This document shows positions 1-7,220 of a stretch of 47,501 nt of DNA, piece after piece. The notes beneath the pieces are model-generated. The model made no database searches. It saw nothing but the letters and a program-made list of their open reading frames with translations, and had not been told where the DNA came from. Both the position numbers and the translations under genes were made by a program. Position 1 is the stretch's first letter, and every line of letters starts with the position of its first letter. This DNA is from Oscillospiraceae bacterium (lineage in GTDB: Bacteria; Bacillota; Clostridia; Oscillospirales; Oscillospiraceae): contig SVKV01000015.1 in assembly GCA_015068305.1 (NCBI GenBank), positions 1 to 47,501 on the forward strand, written 5' to 3'.

Positions 1-1
1 A

Positions 2-325
2 GGAAGCAGCAGCGTCAGCGATGAAGGCGGTAACATCCACAGTGCCGCAGTCAACGACCTGATGCTGAGCATAGGAGGTCAGGGTCAGGGAAGCCAGAGG
101 CACAGGGTAATAAGGATAGGTGGTGTATACGAATACTATGACAGGAAGATTCCAGACTACTACGATACCATGTATCGGGATGGATACTCACCAGAGCAAA
201 TCCTCCATTCCGCACGCAGGAAGATACTGCGAGAGTATGAAGCACGGAAAGCAGAGCGGTTGGCAGAAGCGGAAGCAATGGAGATTCCAGAAGTGAAGAT
301 AACAAGCGAGGTGAGAATCAAATGA
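2..325 (+). CDS. C-terminal part of an unrecognised mobile-element protein
   Basis: The reading frame is open from the first base of the window, so this is probably the tail of a longer gene; an internal ATG at 62 is possible but has no convincing ribosome site. The visible part is charged, with a Gly/Ser-rich stretch, a Tyr/Asp-rich stretch (YEYYDRKIPDYYDTMY) and an Arg/Lys/Glu-rich helical end (about residues 75-95) that could be a coiled coil. I do not recognise the family. Its place upstream of recombinase and repressor genes suggests it belongs to the integrated element. The stop overlaps the ATG of a tiny downstream ORF by 4 nt (ATGA). Confidence 0.5.
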   Translation, partial: GSSSVSDEGGNIHSAAVNDLMLSIGGQGQGSQRHRVIRIGGVYEYYDRKIPDYYDTMYRDGYSPEQILHSARRKILREYEARKAERLAEAEAMEIPEVKITSEVRIK

Positions 326-387
326 GAGTAGGCTACACCTCAGACCGTGAGAAAGAGAAAAAGAAGAAAAACAAGAAGAAGCAATAG
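322..387 (+). CDS. Possible 21-residue Lys-rich peptide
   Basis: A short ORF overlaps the preceding stop by ATGA, which suggests translational coupling. It starts MRVGYTSDRE and ends in a Lys-rich tail. No function is recognised; it may be a real small protein of the element or only chance. Confidence 0.25.
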   Translation: MRVGYTSDREKEKKKKNKKKQ

Positions 388-417
388 TCCATTCTGGAAA
401 AGGAGATTTTGAACATC

Positions 418-483
418 ATGTCCAAGAGCATGAAAACTGCCCTAGATATGGCAATTGATGACCTTCTCAAAGACTGGAAATAA
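418..483 (+). CDS. Possible 21-residue small protein
   Basis: The ORF starts MSKSMKTALDMAIDD and ends just before a strong terminator hairpin. An AAGGAG lies 12 nt upstream of the ATG at 418; a TTG at 409 in the same frame is an alternative start. The predicted peptide is a single amphipathic helix. No family is recognised. Confidence 0.25.
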   Translation: MSKSMKTALDMAIDDLLKDWK

Positions 484-489
484 GAAAGA

Positions 490-558
490 GCGGAAGCCCG
501 TTCCGGCGAACGATAGCCCCAGACAAGGGGAACGCCGAAGCGGGCTTCCGCATTTTTT
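490..558. terminator. Bidirectional intrinsic terminator
   Basis: An 11-bp perfect inverted repeat (GCGGAAGCCCG at 490-500, CGGGCTTCCGC at 541-551) encloses a loop with its own small hairpin and is followed by six T. It closes the left gene group of the element. Confidence 0.75.
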
Positions 559-817
559 CGTTGTGGGCCGTCTCACGGCTTCCTTTGCTTCTGGACGATG
601 ACAGCCGGGAGAACCGTGTTCCAAATCAAAAGTGTCATTTTGTGGGCGTGTGGGCCACCCCATACCGCCATCTTGAAAATGAAAAGGTTTCTTCCCGAAA
701 AGGTAGCCCGGGTGTTAGCGAAAAGGGGTTGCGTGTTTCGCTGACAAAATCGGGGCGGTTTTCCCCTGTTTTCTCTGCTTCTGGAAGCCTGCTAGACTGA
801 CCACGAAAGCATTTGTT
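559..817. other. Gap without a supported gene
   Basis: Open frames here are short, have no ribosome sites and overlap each other on both strands. A small GGGG/CCCC hairpin lies near 753-770. I see no gene or RNA I can support. Confidence 0.4.
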
Positions 818-1030
818 TTACTGAACATCCTCCCGCACATACTCCATGAGGTCTGCGGGCTGGCAGTCCAGCACATCACAAATCTTTTCCAGCGCATCCA
901 CGGGCAAATGCTTCACGGAGCCAGTACAGATAGCAGACACCGTGGGAGGACGGATGCCCGTCCGTTCTGCCAGTTCCTTCTGGGTCATTCCCCGAACCGC
1001 AAGCATGACCTTGACCTTGAATTTTATCAT
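818..1030 (-). CDS. XRE-family repressor, small Cro/CI type
   Basis: This 70-residue protein is almost all helix-turn-helix: residues about 14-40 (GMTQKELAERTGIRPPTVSA) form the DNA-binding helices, followed by the family signature ICDVLDCQPADLMEY. The start at 1030 is set by an AAGGAGGGAAG ribosome site; a longer frame upstream has no such site. It faces the rightward promoter at 1139-1167 across a gap holding five operator-like sites, so it is probably the element's repressor and may repress itself. A close relative with the same ICDVLDCQP signature lies at 35,820-36,032. Confidence 0.88.
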   Translation of the reverse strand: MIKFKVKVMLAVRGMTQKELAERTGIRPPTVSAICTGSVKHLPVDALEKICDVLDCQPADLMEYVREDVQ

Positions 1031-1063
1031 TGTTCTTCCCTCCTTCCTTCTGGTGATTGTATC

Positions 1064-1159
1064 ACGGATTTCGTAGCAAATCAATACGCATTGCGGAAAA
1101 ATATTTCGCATTTCGTAAAAGAAATTACGCAAAACGTATTGACAAATTACGATTTTCGT
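1064..1159. promoter_or_regulatory. Array of five ACG-N5-CGT operator-like sites
   Basis: Five near-palindromes occur in a row: ACG/CGT arms at 1064-1074, 1086-1096 (right arm CGG), 1106-1116 (left arm TCG), 1127-1137 and 1149-1159. Centres are 20-22 bp apart, about two helical turns. The fourth abuts the -35 and the fifth fills the spacer of the rightward promoter. The likely ligand is the divergently encoded XRE protein; this is inference. Confidence 0.6.
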
Positions 1160-1167
1160 AGTATAAT
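1139..1167 (+). promoter_or_regulatory. Consensus sigma-A promoter for the element's rightward genes
   Basis: TTGACA at 1139-1144 and TATAAT at 1162-1167 are separated by exactly 17 bp. It reads toward the small ORF at 1177, the 92-residue protein and the recombinase. Operator-like sites overlap it, so it is expected to be tightly repressed. Confidence 0.85.
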
Positions 1168-1176
1168 AAAGGAGCA

Positions 1177-1299
1177 ATGAAGGACAACCCAATTTCAACA
1201 CCGCCTGTTGTAAGTCCTACATCAAACACAAAGGAGCGGTGGCAGCCGGAGAGACGGCACAACACTTCAAACATCAAAGGAGACTGCTACAATGTCTAA
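1177..1299 (+). CDS. Possible 40-residue leader peptide
   Basis: An ORF beginning MKDNPISTPPVVSPTSN starts 10 nt after the -10 of the consensus promoter, behind AAAGGAG with a very short 2-nt gap. Its stop overlaps the start of the next gene in another frame (ATG at 1292, stop ending 1299). It could be a coupling leader or chance; no family is recognised. Confidence 0.3.
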   Translation: MKDNPISTPPVVSPTSNTKERWQPERRHNTSNIKGDCYNV

Positions 1300-1570
1300 A
1301 ATGGAACTGCTTGCCAAGATCGAACTGCTGAACAAATACGAAGCCATGATGGAGGAACTGAAAACAGAAGCCGACCGGGTTCGGGACAGCATCAAAGCAG
1401 AGATGGAAGCCAGAGAGGTAGAAGAACTGATTGCCGGACACTACATCGTCCGCTACACCTCCGTTCTCTCCAACCGCTTTGACAGCACCTCTTTCAAGAA
1501 GGTTCTGCCCGACCTATACAAGGCTTACACGAAGCAGGTCGCAAGCCGCCGCTTCACCATCAGCGCATAA
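1292..1570 (+). CDS. Small phage/ICE-type protein of unknown function
   Basis: This 92-residue protein has a helical, charged N-terminal half (about 1-45, probable coiled coil), then a short beta-rich part (GHYIVRYTSVLSNRFD) and a Lys/Arg-rich end. The pattern resembles small uncharacterised proteins common in phages and conjugative elements of Clostridia, but I cannot name a function. AAAGGAG lies upstream of the ATG. It is the first sizeable gene behind the element's regulated promoter and is followed by the recombinase. Confidence 0.65.
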   Translation: MSKMELLAKIELLNKYEAMMEELKTEADRVRDSIKAEMEAREVEELIAGHYIVRYTSVLSNRFDSTSFKKVLPDLYKAYTKQVASRRFTISA

Positions 1571-1573
1571 GAA

Positions 1574-1595
1574 GGGCGGGGAAACATCCCCGCCC
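1574..1595 (+). other. Intercistronic GC hairpin
   Basis: GGGCGGGG and CCCCGCCC form an 8-bp stem with a 6-nt loop between the small protein and the recombinase. It has no T-run and ends 5 nt before the recombinase ribosome site, so it may adjust expression or mRNA stability rather than terminate. Confidence 0.5.
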
Positions 1596-1614
1596 ACCAG
1601 AAGGAGAAAGAGTT

Positions 1615-2202
1615 ATGGATTACGGTTATTCCAGATGTAGCACCAACGAAACCCGGCAGGACATCAACCGACAGGTGCGGGAACTGAAAGCCGCAGGAGC
1701 CGTGGAGATTTTCATGGAATACGAACACGGCGATGCCAAGGTCAAGAGCCAGCAAGCCCAGATGTTCGCCCAGGCACAGCCGGGTGATACCATCATCGTT
1801 CTGGAAGTCTCCCGTCTCGCCAGAAGCACACAGCAGTTATGCGAGATCATTGAGATCATCCGGGAGAAGCATTTGCGGCTGGTGATTGTGGGCAGCATCA
1901 CCCTGGATTGCCGGAACGGACAAGCCGACCCCATGAGCGAAGCATTTCTTCAAATGGCGGGTGTGTTCAGTCAGTTGGAACTGGCTATGATTCGCTCCCG
2001 TGTCCGATCCGGGATGGAGAATGCCAGGTCAAAGGGGAAGCGGATCGGGCGCCCGCAAGTGAGCAAAGAGGACATCCCGCCTATCTTCCTCCGCCACTAC
2101 CCCGCATACAAGAATAAGCAGTTGAATGTCAGCGAATTGGCAAGGGTTTGTGATTTGAGCAGAACCACAACCTACAAATACATTTCACTTTTGGAGACAT
2201 AA
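1615..2202 (+). CDS. Serine recombinase (resolvase/invertase family)
   Basis: The 195-residue protein opens with YSRCSTNETRQDINRQ, in which Ser9 is the expected nucleophile, and carries the family's RLARS motif near residue 67 and the E-helix motif around QLELAMIRSRVRSGMENARSKGKRIGRP at about 120-145. The C-terminal 45 residues form a small helix-turn-helix (SELARVCDLSRTTTYKYI). Size and layout match small resolvases/invertases rather than large transposases. It probably resolves multimers or inverts a segment within the element. AAGGAG lies 8 nt before the ATG. Confidence 0.93.
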   Translation: MDYGYSRCSTNETRQDINRQVRELKAAGAVEIFMEYEHGDAKVKSQQAQMFAQAQPGDTIIVLEVSRLARSTQQLCEIIEIIREKHLRLVIVGSITLDCRNGQADPMSEAFLQMAGVFSQLELAMIRSRVRSGMENARSKGKRIGRPQVSKEDIPPIFLRHYPAYKNKQLNVSELARVCDLSRTTTYKYISLLET

Positions 2203-2206
2203 AAGT

Positions 2207-2233
2207 AGGAGCAGGCGATTTCGTCTGCTCCTA
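2207..2233. terminator. Terminator between recombinase and lipoprotein
   Basis: TAGGAGCAGGCG and CGTCTGCTCCTA pair around a short loop, with T-rich sequence on the rightward side. It serves the two convergent genes. Confidence 0.65.
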
Positions 2234-2243
2234 TTCTTGTGTT

Positions 2244-2819
2244 TTACTCTATAATCTTTTTATAGGCCCATCCAAAGTCGTTTATAATATATTCACCATC
2301 AATACCCATACCGACTATCATGGGAAGATTAATTGTTAATTCACCACATTGGAAATGGTATCGCCCATGTTCATTGGAATACTCTATCAACCCTGGTTCA
2401 GCGGCAGGCGAAAACCCAGGTTGTCCCTCTATCTCTCCGTTGATAACATAATGTGAGAAAATCCATGACTCAATATGTTCGTCGCCTTGTGCGGTTTTGT
2501 ATGTCATTGTGCCATCTTCAAAAAAACACATCTCCGTTGGGTAACTATCGGAGATATTCCCATCCGCCGCAATCCATTTACCGCCACATAATATCTCTAC
2601 CAATTCAGTAGTTCTAACCGCTTCGAGACTTTCTGTTTGACAGACACTCTCCTCAGGTTCCTCTTGATTAGTAGAATCGTCTGTGGTTGAGGGTGCTTCA
2701 TTGATAACGGCAACATTTTGTGTATTGGTTATTACTTCTTCTGCTGGTATATCTTTTCCACAAGCACACAGGATCAAGCACATAACAAGTGCCAAAAGCA
2801 GGGATAATGCTTTTTTCAT
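2244..2819 (-). CDS. Secreted lipoprotein of unknown function
   Basis: The 191-residue protein starts with a signal peptide (MKKALSLLLALVMC) ending in a lipobox with Cys20, then a Thr/Ser/Glu-rich linker (about 30-65) and a compact beta-rich domain of about 120 residues. I do not recognise the domain. GAAGGAAG precedes the ATG. Its base composition is more AT-rich than the chromosome to the right, in keeping with a cargo gene. Confidence 0.8.
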   Translation of the reverse strand: MKKALSLLLALVMCLILCACGKDIPAEEVITNTQNVAVINEAPSTTDDSTNQEEPEESVCQTESLEAVRTTELVEILCGGKWIAADGNISDSYPTEMCFFEDGTMTYKTAQGDEHIESWIFSHYVINGEIEGQPGFSPAAEPGLIEYSNEHGRYHFQCGELTINLPMIVGMGIDGEYIINDFGWAYKKIIE

Positions 2820-2850
2820 TTTTACTTCCTTCTTTCTAAAAAATAAAAAA

Positions 2851-2872
2851 GTGCGTAGCCGAAGCTACGCAC
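2851..2872. terminator. Perfect 9-bp hairpin
   Basis: GTGCGTAGC and GCTACGCAC pair around CGAA, with A/T-rich sequence on both sides. It could end transcription entering from the right or lie in the lipoprotein leader. Confidence 0.45.
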
Positions 2873-2896
2873 TGAAAAACGCATAGCTCCATTGCC

Positions 2897-2999
2897 GCGA
2901 CGCAATTCTTCGGATCCCGCAGGGAACGCAAAGCGGAGAATGCGTTTTTGCCAAAGCAAAAACACATTCCCTGCGGATTTCCTTATTGAATTGCGTCGC
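2897..2999. repeat. Nested imperfect palindrome of about 103 bp
   Basis: GCGACGCAATTC at 2897-2908 pairs with GAATTGCGTCGC at 2988-2999. Inside lie a second arm pair (CCCGCAGGG against CCCTGCGG) and a third (GCGTTTTTGCC against GCAAAAACAC). The whole could fold as one long stem or cruciform. It contains no gene. Confidence 0.65.
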
Positions 3000-3111
3000 A
3001 AAAATATGATATCATAAAAGCCTCGAAAAATCAATCAGTTCATGGAATATTGGCTTTTCTCTTTTCTTCTGGTATGCTATACTAACAGAAAACTACAAAG
3101 GATGTGAGCAG

Positions 3112-4218
3112 ATGGCCGCTGATGAAAAGTGGGGACTGAGCCGGGAAGAAATAAACAAACGGGTTCGGGAACTAAACCAGAAGAAGAAAGCACAGGGGCC
3201 GACACGGGGCGGGCGTTCCTCCAGGCAGGGCGTGAAGCTGCTTTACATCCGGGATTTTCTCTACGCCCACGCCACAAAGGAGCATCCCCAAAACGCCAAC
3301 CGCATCCAAGACTTCCTTTTGACAAAGAACATTGAAGCATCCACCAAAACCATCTACAACGATATTCTCCGGCTCCATGATGATTTCGGCGTTCCCGTGG
3401 TGTATGATGCCAAACGATGGGGCTACTACATCACAGAGCCGGAGTTCAAGCCCTACGAACTTCGCCTTATGGTGGACAGCATCCAGTCCTCCAAGTTCAT
3501 CACCCAGACCGAAGCCCGGACAATCAGCCAGAAGATAGCAAAGTTGGGAGATGTCTATACCCGCCCCAGTCTCACCGACCGCCACGCCTGGGTTTCCGAC
3601 CGTGTGCGGAGCGCAAACGATGATGTAGTGCGGGAAGCAGACCGCATCCACTCCGCTATCGCACGAAACCTAAAAATCAGCTTTCGCTACTTCCACTATA
3701 CTCCGAACCGGGCGAACCCCAAAAAGTATTCAAAAAACGGCGATTTCTATACCGTAAGCCCTTACGCAATGCTCTGGGACAACGGAAATTATTACCTCTA
3801 TGCCTACACGGAAAAGGGCGTGTTCCGCACTTTCCGCATTGACCGCATGGAACGTATCTCCAATCCCCTCCAAGAGGAAAGAGACGGAGAGAAGGAGTTC
3901 AAGGCCGAAGCCATCACAGCAAAGGAATACAAGGTTTTCCAGATGTTCCACGGTGAGCAAATAAAGGTGCGTGTGCGGTTTAGCAATCACTTAGCCGATG
4001 CCGTCATTGACCAGTTCGGCAAAAATACCATCCTTGTGCCGGAGGATGACAAGCATTTTATTGTCCTTCTGCCCGTTGAGTTGTCACCGCCCTTCTTTGC
4101 GTGGATTGCCACTTTTGGACGGGGTGCGAAGATCCTTTCGCCTGCAGCCGCAGTTGATAAAATGCGGGATTTCATTGAGCGATGTTCTGACATGTATAAA
4201 GATGATGGGGAGAAGTAA
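3112..4218 (+). CDS. WYL-domain transcriptional regulator
   Basis: The 368-residue protein has a basic N-terminus, a winged-helix domain at about 40-115 (NRIQDFLLTKNIEASTKTIY then a wing ending GYYIT), a linker helix region, and a WYL-type domain from about 170 with the pattern SPYAMLWDNGNYYLYAYTEKG and FRIDRMERI. This matches the usual wHTH-WYL-WCX layout. WYL regulators sense ligands (often nucleic-acid-like) and control defence or mobile-element genes; the target here is unknown. GGATGTGAGCAG precedes the ATG, and a TATACT -10 lies at 3078-3083. Confidence 0.88.
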   Translation: MAADEKWGLSREEINKRVRELNQKKKAQGPTRGGRSSRQGVKLLYIRDFLYAHATKEHPQNANRIQDFLLTKNIEASTKTIYNDILRLHDDFGVPVVYDAKRWGYYITEPEFKPYELRLMVDSIQSSKFITQTEARTISQKIAKLGDVYTRPSLTDRHAWVSDRVRSANDDVVREADRIHSAIARNLKISFRYFHYTPNRANPKKYSKNGDFYTVSPYAMLWDNGNYYLYAYTEKGVFRTFRIDRMERISNPLQEERDGEKEFKAEAITAKEYKVFQMFHGEQIKVRVRFSNHLADAVIDQFGKNTILVPEDDKHFIVLLPVELSPPFFAWIATFGRGAKILSPAAAVDKMRDFIERCSDMYKDDGEK

Positions 4219-4232
4219 AGACTTCTCCCCAT
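4205..4232. terminator. Bidirectional terminator between WYL regulator and integrase
   Basis: ATGGGGAGAAG and CTTCTCCCCAT form an 11-bp arm pair that includes the stop codon of the WYL gene. A TTT follows on the right. Confidence 0.65.
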
Positions 4233-4282
4233 TTGATATGCAGTTGATGAAAGATGATGCCGAGATGATGTGAGATGATGCC

Positions 4283-5218
4283 CTACGCACGCATTTTGAC
4301 CCGTTCCTGTTTCAGACTGCGGATGATATTCACTTTCTCAATGTCCTTTTGGAGATCGCTTGTCAGAACATTCAAGTAGTTTTCCGTAATGGCAAGGCTA
4401 CTGTGTCCGAGTATCTTTTGGAGAGTGACCACAGAACCGCCCATTGTCGCCCACTTCTTAGCGAATGTATGCCGGAAGCGATGAACACCCGTCTGTTCCA
4501 ATCCCCGTTCATGGCAGTAGTCCCAAATGGCATGATAACAACTGCTTCTGGTGAGTTGCTTGCCATAGACGGAGCAGAAAAGCCAATCTTCCATGCCCCC
4601 GCCACGGTATTGGAGATATTCTTGTAGGATTTTGATGATGTCCTCATTCAGCGGGATAATCAATGGCTTGCGGTTCTTTGTGGTATTCACATAAACCACC
4701 GAGTTATCAAAATCCACGTCTCTGATTTTGATATTCACAAGACTGTTTTGCCGGATGCCAGTAGAGAGCAGAAAATTGACAATCACCCAACTGCGGTAGG
4801 TGGAGAAGATACACTTGCGGACATCGGGCTTTTTCAAGAGTTTGCGCAGTTCATCGTCTGTATAGGTCTGGATGGGAGCCTTGTCCGCTTTTGGAAGTTG
4901 TATCTCAAAGTGCGGGAGATACTGGCATTTCATAAAGAACCGCATCAACGTTTTCAAATCTCTGGCATAGGTTCCCATCGTGACTTCATTCAAATCCGGG
5001 TCATCCCGCAGGGCAATGTAGAAGTCCGTCATGGTCTGCTTATTCATGGAGGAAATGGGCGTATCGGGCGGGATTCTCTTGTAGATTTGCTTGATTGACT
5101 CTTGGTAGTGGTGAATTGTTCCGTCCCGCAGGTTCCTTGCTTTACAGTCCAGAATGTATTCGGCAAAACCGTCAGCGAAAGTCTTTTCCCTTGGGAAGCA
5201 CATCCTCATTTTCTTCAT
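4283..5218 (-). CDS. Tyrosine recombinase / integrase
   Basis: The 311-residue protein has a SAM-like core-binding domain (about 13-105) and a catalytic domain with the family residues: Arg156 (TGIRQNS), Lys182, His246 and Arg249 (HRFRH), His272 (LGHSS) and nucleophile Tyr281 (ITENYLNV). It lies at the edge of the element, as expected for the enzyme that inserts and excises it. The start is set by AGGGGTG 6 nt upstream. Three copies of GGAAGCACATC lie within its first codons and just outside. Confidence 0.95.
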   Translation of the reverse strand: MKKMRMCFPREKTFADGFAEYILDCKARNLRDGTIHHYQESIKQIYKRIPPDTPISSMNKQTMTDFYIALRDDPDLNEVTMGTYARDLKTLMRFFMKCQYLPHFEIQLPKADKAPIQTYTDDELRKLLKKPDVRKCIFSTYRSWVIVNFLLSTGIRQNSLVNIKIRDVDFDNSVVYVNTTKNRKPLIIPLNEDIIKILQEYLQYRGGGMEDWLFCSVYGKQLTRSSCYHAIWDYCHERGLEQTGVHRFRHTFAKKWATMGGSVVTLQKILGHSSLAITENYLNVLTSDLQKDIEKVNIIRSLKQERVKMRA

Positions 5219-5287
5219 AAAAACACCCCTAAAAACACAAAAATAGGAAGCACATCATGACTCTTTTGGAGAGTAGGATGTGCTTCC
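5194..5287. promoter_or_regulatory. Candidate integrase-binding (att-side) repeats
   Basis: GGAAGCACATCC occurs at 5194-5205 (inside the integrase start region), its first 11 bases at 5246-5256, and inverted as GGATGTGCTTCC at 5276-5287. The last two form an inverted repeat with a nested ACTCT/AGAGT hairpin. Spacing and position suggest arm-type integrase sites or part of attR; the core crossover is not identified. Confidence 0.45.
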
Positions 5288-5309
5288 TTGTGTTATTTTT
5301 GCGAAAAGT

Positions 5310-5332
5310 GGGGTTTGAACTTTTCAGACCCC
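5310..5332 (-). terminator. Hairpin after the GGGtGRT gene
   Basis: GGGGTTTGAA and TTCAGACCCC pair (one G-T) around 3 nt. The leftward transcript of the GGGtGRT operon meets it 18 nt after the stop. An overlapping alternative stem, GAAAAGT/ACTTTTC at 5303-5325, cannot form at the same time. Confidence 0.5.
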
Positions 5333-5349
5333 AAAATAAGGGTTTTCCC

Positions 5350-6351
5350 TTACTTCTTCAGAGACTCCTCAACAGCGACAGCCACGGAAACGGTCATACC
5401 GACCATGGGGTTGTTACCAGCGCCCAGGAAGCCCATCATCTCAACGTGGGCGGGGACGGAGGAGGAACCTGCGAACTGAGCATCACCGTGCATACGGCCC
5501 ATGGTGTCGGTCAGACCGTAGGAAGCGGGACCTGCAGCCATGTTGTCGGGATGCAGAGTACGGCCGGTGCCGCCGCCGGAAGCGACGGAGAAGTACTTCT
5601 TGCCCTGCTCGATGCATTCCTTCTTGTAGGTACCTGCAACGGGGTGCTGGAAGCGGGTGGGGTTGGTGGAGTTACCGGTGATGGAAACGTCAACACCCTC
5701 GTGGTGCATGATGGCAACACCCTCGCGGACATCGTCACAGCCGTAGCAGTTGACGGCAGCGCGCTCGCCCTTGGAGTAGGGGATCTTGTTGACGATGGTC
5801 AGCTCGCCGGTGTAGTAGTCGAACTTGGTCTGCACATAGGTGAAGCCGTTGATCCGGGAGATGATCTGAGCAGCGTCCTTGCCCAGGCCGTTCAGGATGA
5901 CCCGCAGGGGTTCCTTACGGGCCTTGTTGGCGGAGCGGGCAATGCCGATGGCGCCTTCAGCGGCAGCGAAGGACTCGTGGCCGGCCAGGAATGCGAAGCA
6001 CTTGGTCTCGTCACGCAGCAGCATAGCGCCCAGGTTGCCGTGGCCCAGACCGACCTTGCGGTCTTCGGCGACGGAGCCGGGGATGCAGAATGCCTGCAGA
6101 CCGATGCCGATGGCCTCAGCAGCTTCGGCAGCGTTCTTGACACCCTTCTTCAGAGCGATGGCAGCGCCGACGCAGTAGGCCCATGCCACGTCCTCGAAAG
6201 CGATGGGCTGAATGCCCTTAACGATTTCATAGGGATCAAAGCCCTTTGCGGTGCAGATCTCGCGGCACTCTTCAACGGAAGCCAGGCCGTACTGAGCGAG
6301 GACACCGTTGATCTTGTCGATTTTTCTTTCGTAACCTTCAAACAAAGCCAT
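5350..6351 (-). CDS. GGGtGRT-family protein
   Basis: This 333-residue protein carries the family signature GGGTGRT at residues 259-265, in the context YFSVASGGGTGRTLHPDN. Other notable residues are a CYGC pair at 202-205 and a Gly-rich C-terminus. The family is named for the motif; its biochemical role is not established. It is usually encoded beside a NifU-like scaffold, as here, which suggests a function tied to Fe-S clusters or redox metabolism. The gene lies 15 nt downstream of its partner with a GAGGAGG ribosome site. Codon choice resembles highly expressed genes. Confidence 0.88.
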   Translation of the reverse strand: MALFEGYERKIDKINGVLAQYGLASVEECREICTAKGFDPYEIVKGIQPIAFEDVAWAYCVGAAIALKKGVKNAAEAAEAIGIGLQAFCIPGSVAEDRKVGLGHGNLGAMLLRDETKCFAFLAGHESFAAAEGAIGIARSANKARKEPLRVILNGLGKDAAQIISRINGFTYVQTKFDYYTGELTIVNKIPYSKGERAAVNCYGCDDVREGVAIMHHEGVDVSITGNSTNPTRFQHPVAGTYKKECIEQGKKYFSVASGGGTGRTLHPDNMAAGPASYGLTDTMGRMHGDAQFAGSSSVPAHVEMMGFLGAGNNPMVGMTVSVAVAVEESLKK

Positions 6352-6366
6352 TGTGTAGTCCTCCTC

Positions 6367-7059
6367 TTATTCGTGACGGGGGTCGATGTACTTGGCAGCG
6401 TCAGCGAAGCGGCCGTAGGAGCCCTTTGCCTTCTGCAGAGCCACGTTTGCGTCGTCGCCCTTCTTGATGAAGTCCATCATCTTGCCCAGGTTGATGAATT
6501 CGTAACCGGTGATCAGGTTCTCTTCATCCAGAGCGATGCGGGTAACATAGCCTTCAGCCATTTCCAGGTAACGGGGGCCCTTAGCCTTGGTAGCAAACAT
6601 GGTGCCAACCTGGCTGCGCAGACCCTTGCCCAGGTCTTCCAGAGAAGCGCCCACAGCCAGACCGTCTTCGGAGAAAGCGGACTGGGAACGGCCGTAAACG
6701 ATCTGCAGGAACAGTTCGCGCATTGCGGTGTTGATGGCGTCGCAGACCAGGTCGGTGTTCAGAGCCTCCAGGAGGGTCTTGCCGATCAGGATCTCGGAAG
6801 CCATAGCGGCGGAGTGGGTCATACCGGAGCAGCCCAGAGTCTCAACCAGAGCCTCTTCGATGATGCCTTCCTTGACGTTCAGGGTCAGCTTGCAGCAGCC
6901 CTGCTGGGGAGCGCACCAGCCGATGCCGTGGGTGAAACCGGAGACATCCTTAATTTCCTTGACCTGAACCCACTTGCCCTCTTCGGGAATGGGAGCGGGA
7001 CCGTGATAGGCACCCTTGGCCACGGAGCACATATGCTGTACTTCTGCACTATAAATCAT
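6367..7059 (-). CDS. NifU/IscU-like iron-sulfur scaffold protein
   Basis: The 230-residue protein has an IscU/NifU-N-like domain in its first half with cysteines at 11, 49, 55, 56 and 77; the CAPQQGCC and LGCSGMTHSA stretches resemble metal-ligand regions of scaffold proteins. The second half is not recognised. It is the first gene of a two-gene operon with the GGGtGRT protein, driven by a perfect promoter at 7150-7178. A scaffold or metallocluster carrier role is inferred; direct substrates are unknown. Confidence 0.82.
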   Translation of the reverse strand: MIYSAEVQHMCSVAKGAYHGPAPIPEEGKWVQVKEIKDVSGFTHGIGWCAPQQGCCKLTLNVKEGIIEEALVETLGCSGMTHSAAMASEILIGKTLLEALNTDLVCDAINTAMRELFLQIVYGRSQSAFSEDGLAVGASLEDLGKGLRSQVGTMFATKAKGPRYLEMAEGYVTRIALDEENLITGYEFINLGKMMDFIKKGDDANVALQKAKGSYGRFADAAKYIDPRHE

Positions 7060-7080
7060 GGCATAAATTCCTTTCTTTCA

Positions 7081-7102
7081 AAAGGCGGTTTCCTCCGCCT
7101 TT
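7081..7102 (-). promoter_or_regulatory. Leader hairpin of the GGGtGRT operon
   Basis: AAAGGCGG and CCGCCTTT form an 8-bp stem in the 5' leader, between promoter and ribosome site. On the transcribed strand TTTT follows the stem partly, so it could be an attenuator or a stabilising 5' hairpin. Confidence 0.45.
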
Positions 7103-7149
7103 GGATTTACATAGTCGGAAAGCCCGAAATCCGGGATTTTCCAGATACC

Positions 7150-7178
7150 ATTATAATCAAATGGGGCATAAATGTCAA
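7150..7178 (-). promoter_or_regulatory. Consensus sigma-A promoter of the GGGtGRT operon
   Basis: On the minus strand TTGACA (7173-7178) and TATAAT (7150-7155) are separated by 17 bp. Both hexamers match consensus exactly, implying strong expression of the scaffold and GGGtGRT genes. Confidence 0.85.
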
Positions 7179-7220
7179 TTGGAAACGTTTCGCTGTCGCT
7201 ATAAAAATAGCGAATAAAAA

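Noticed and set aside
5304..5341. A tRNA remnant at the element junction, suggested by GTTTGAAC-like sequence
   Set aside because: No acceptor or anticodon arm can be built; the sequence is better explained as a hairpin terminator.
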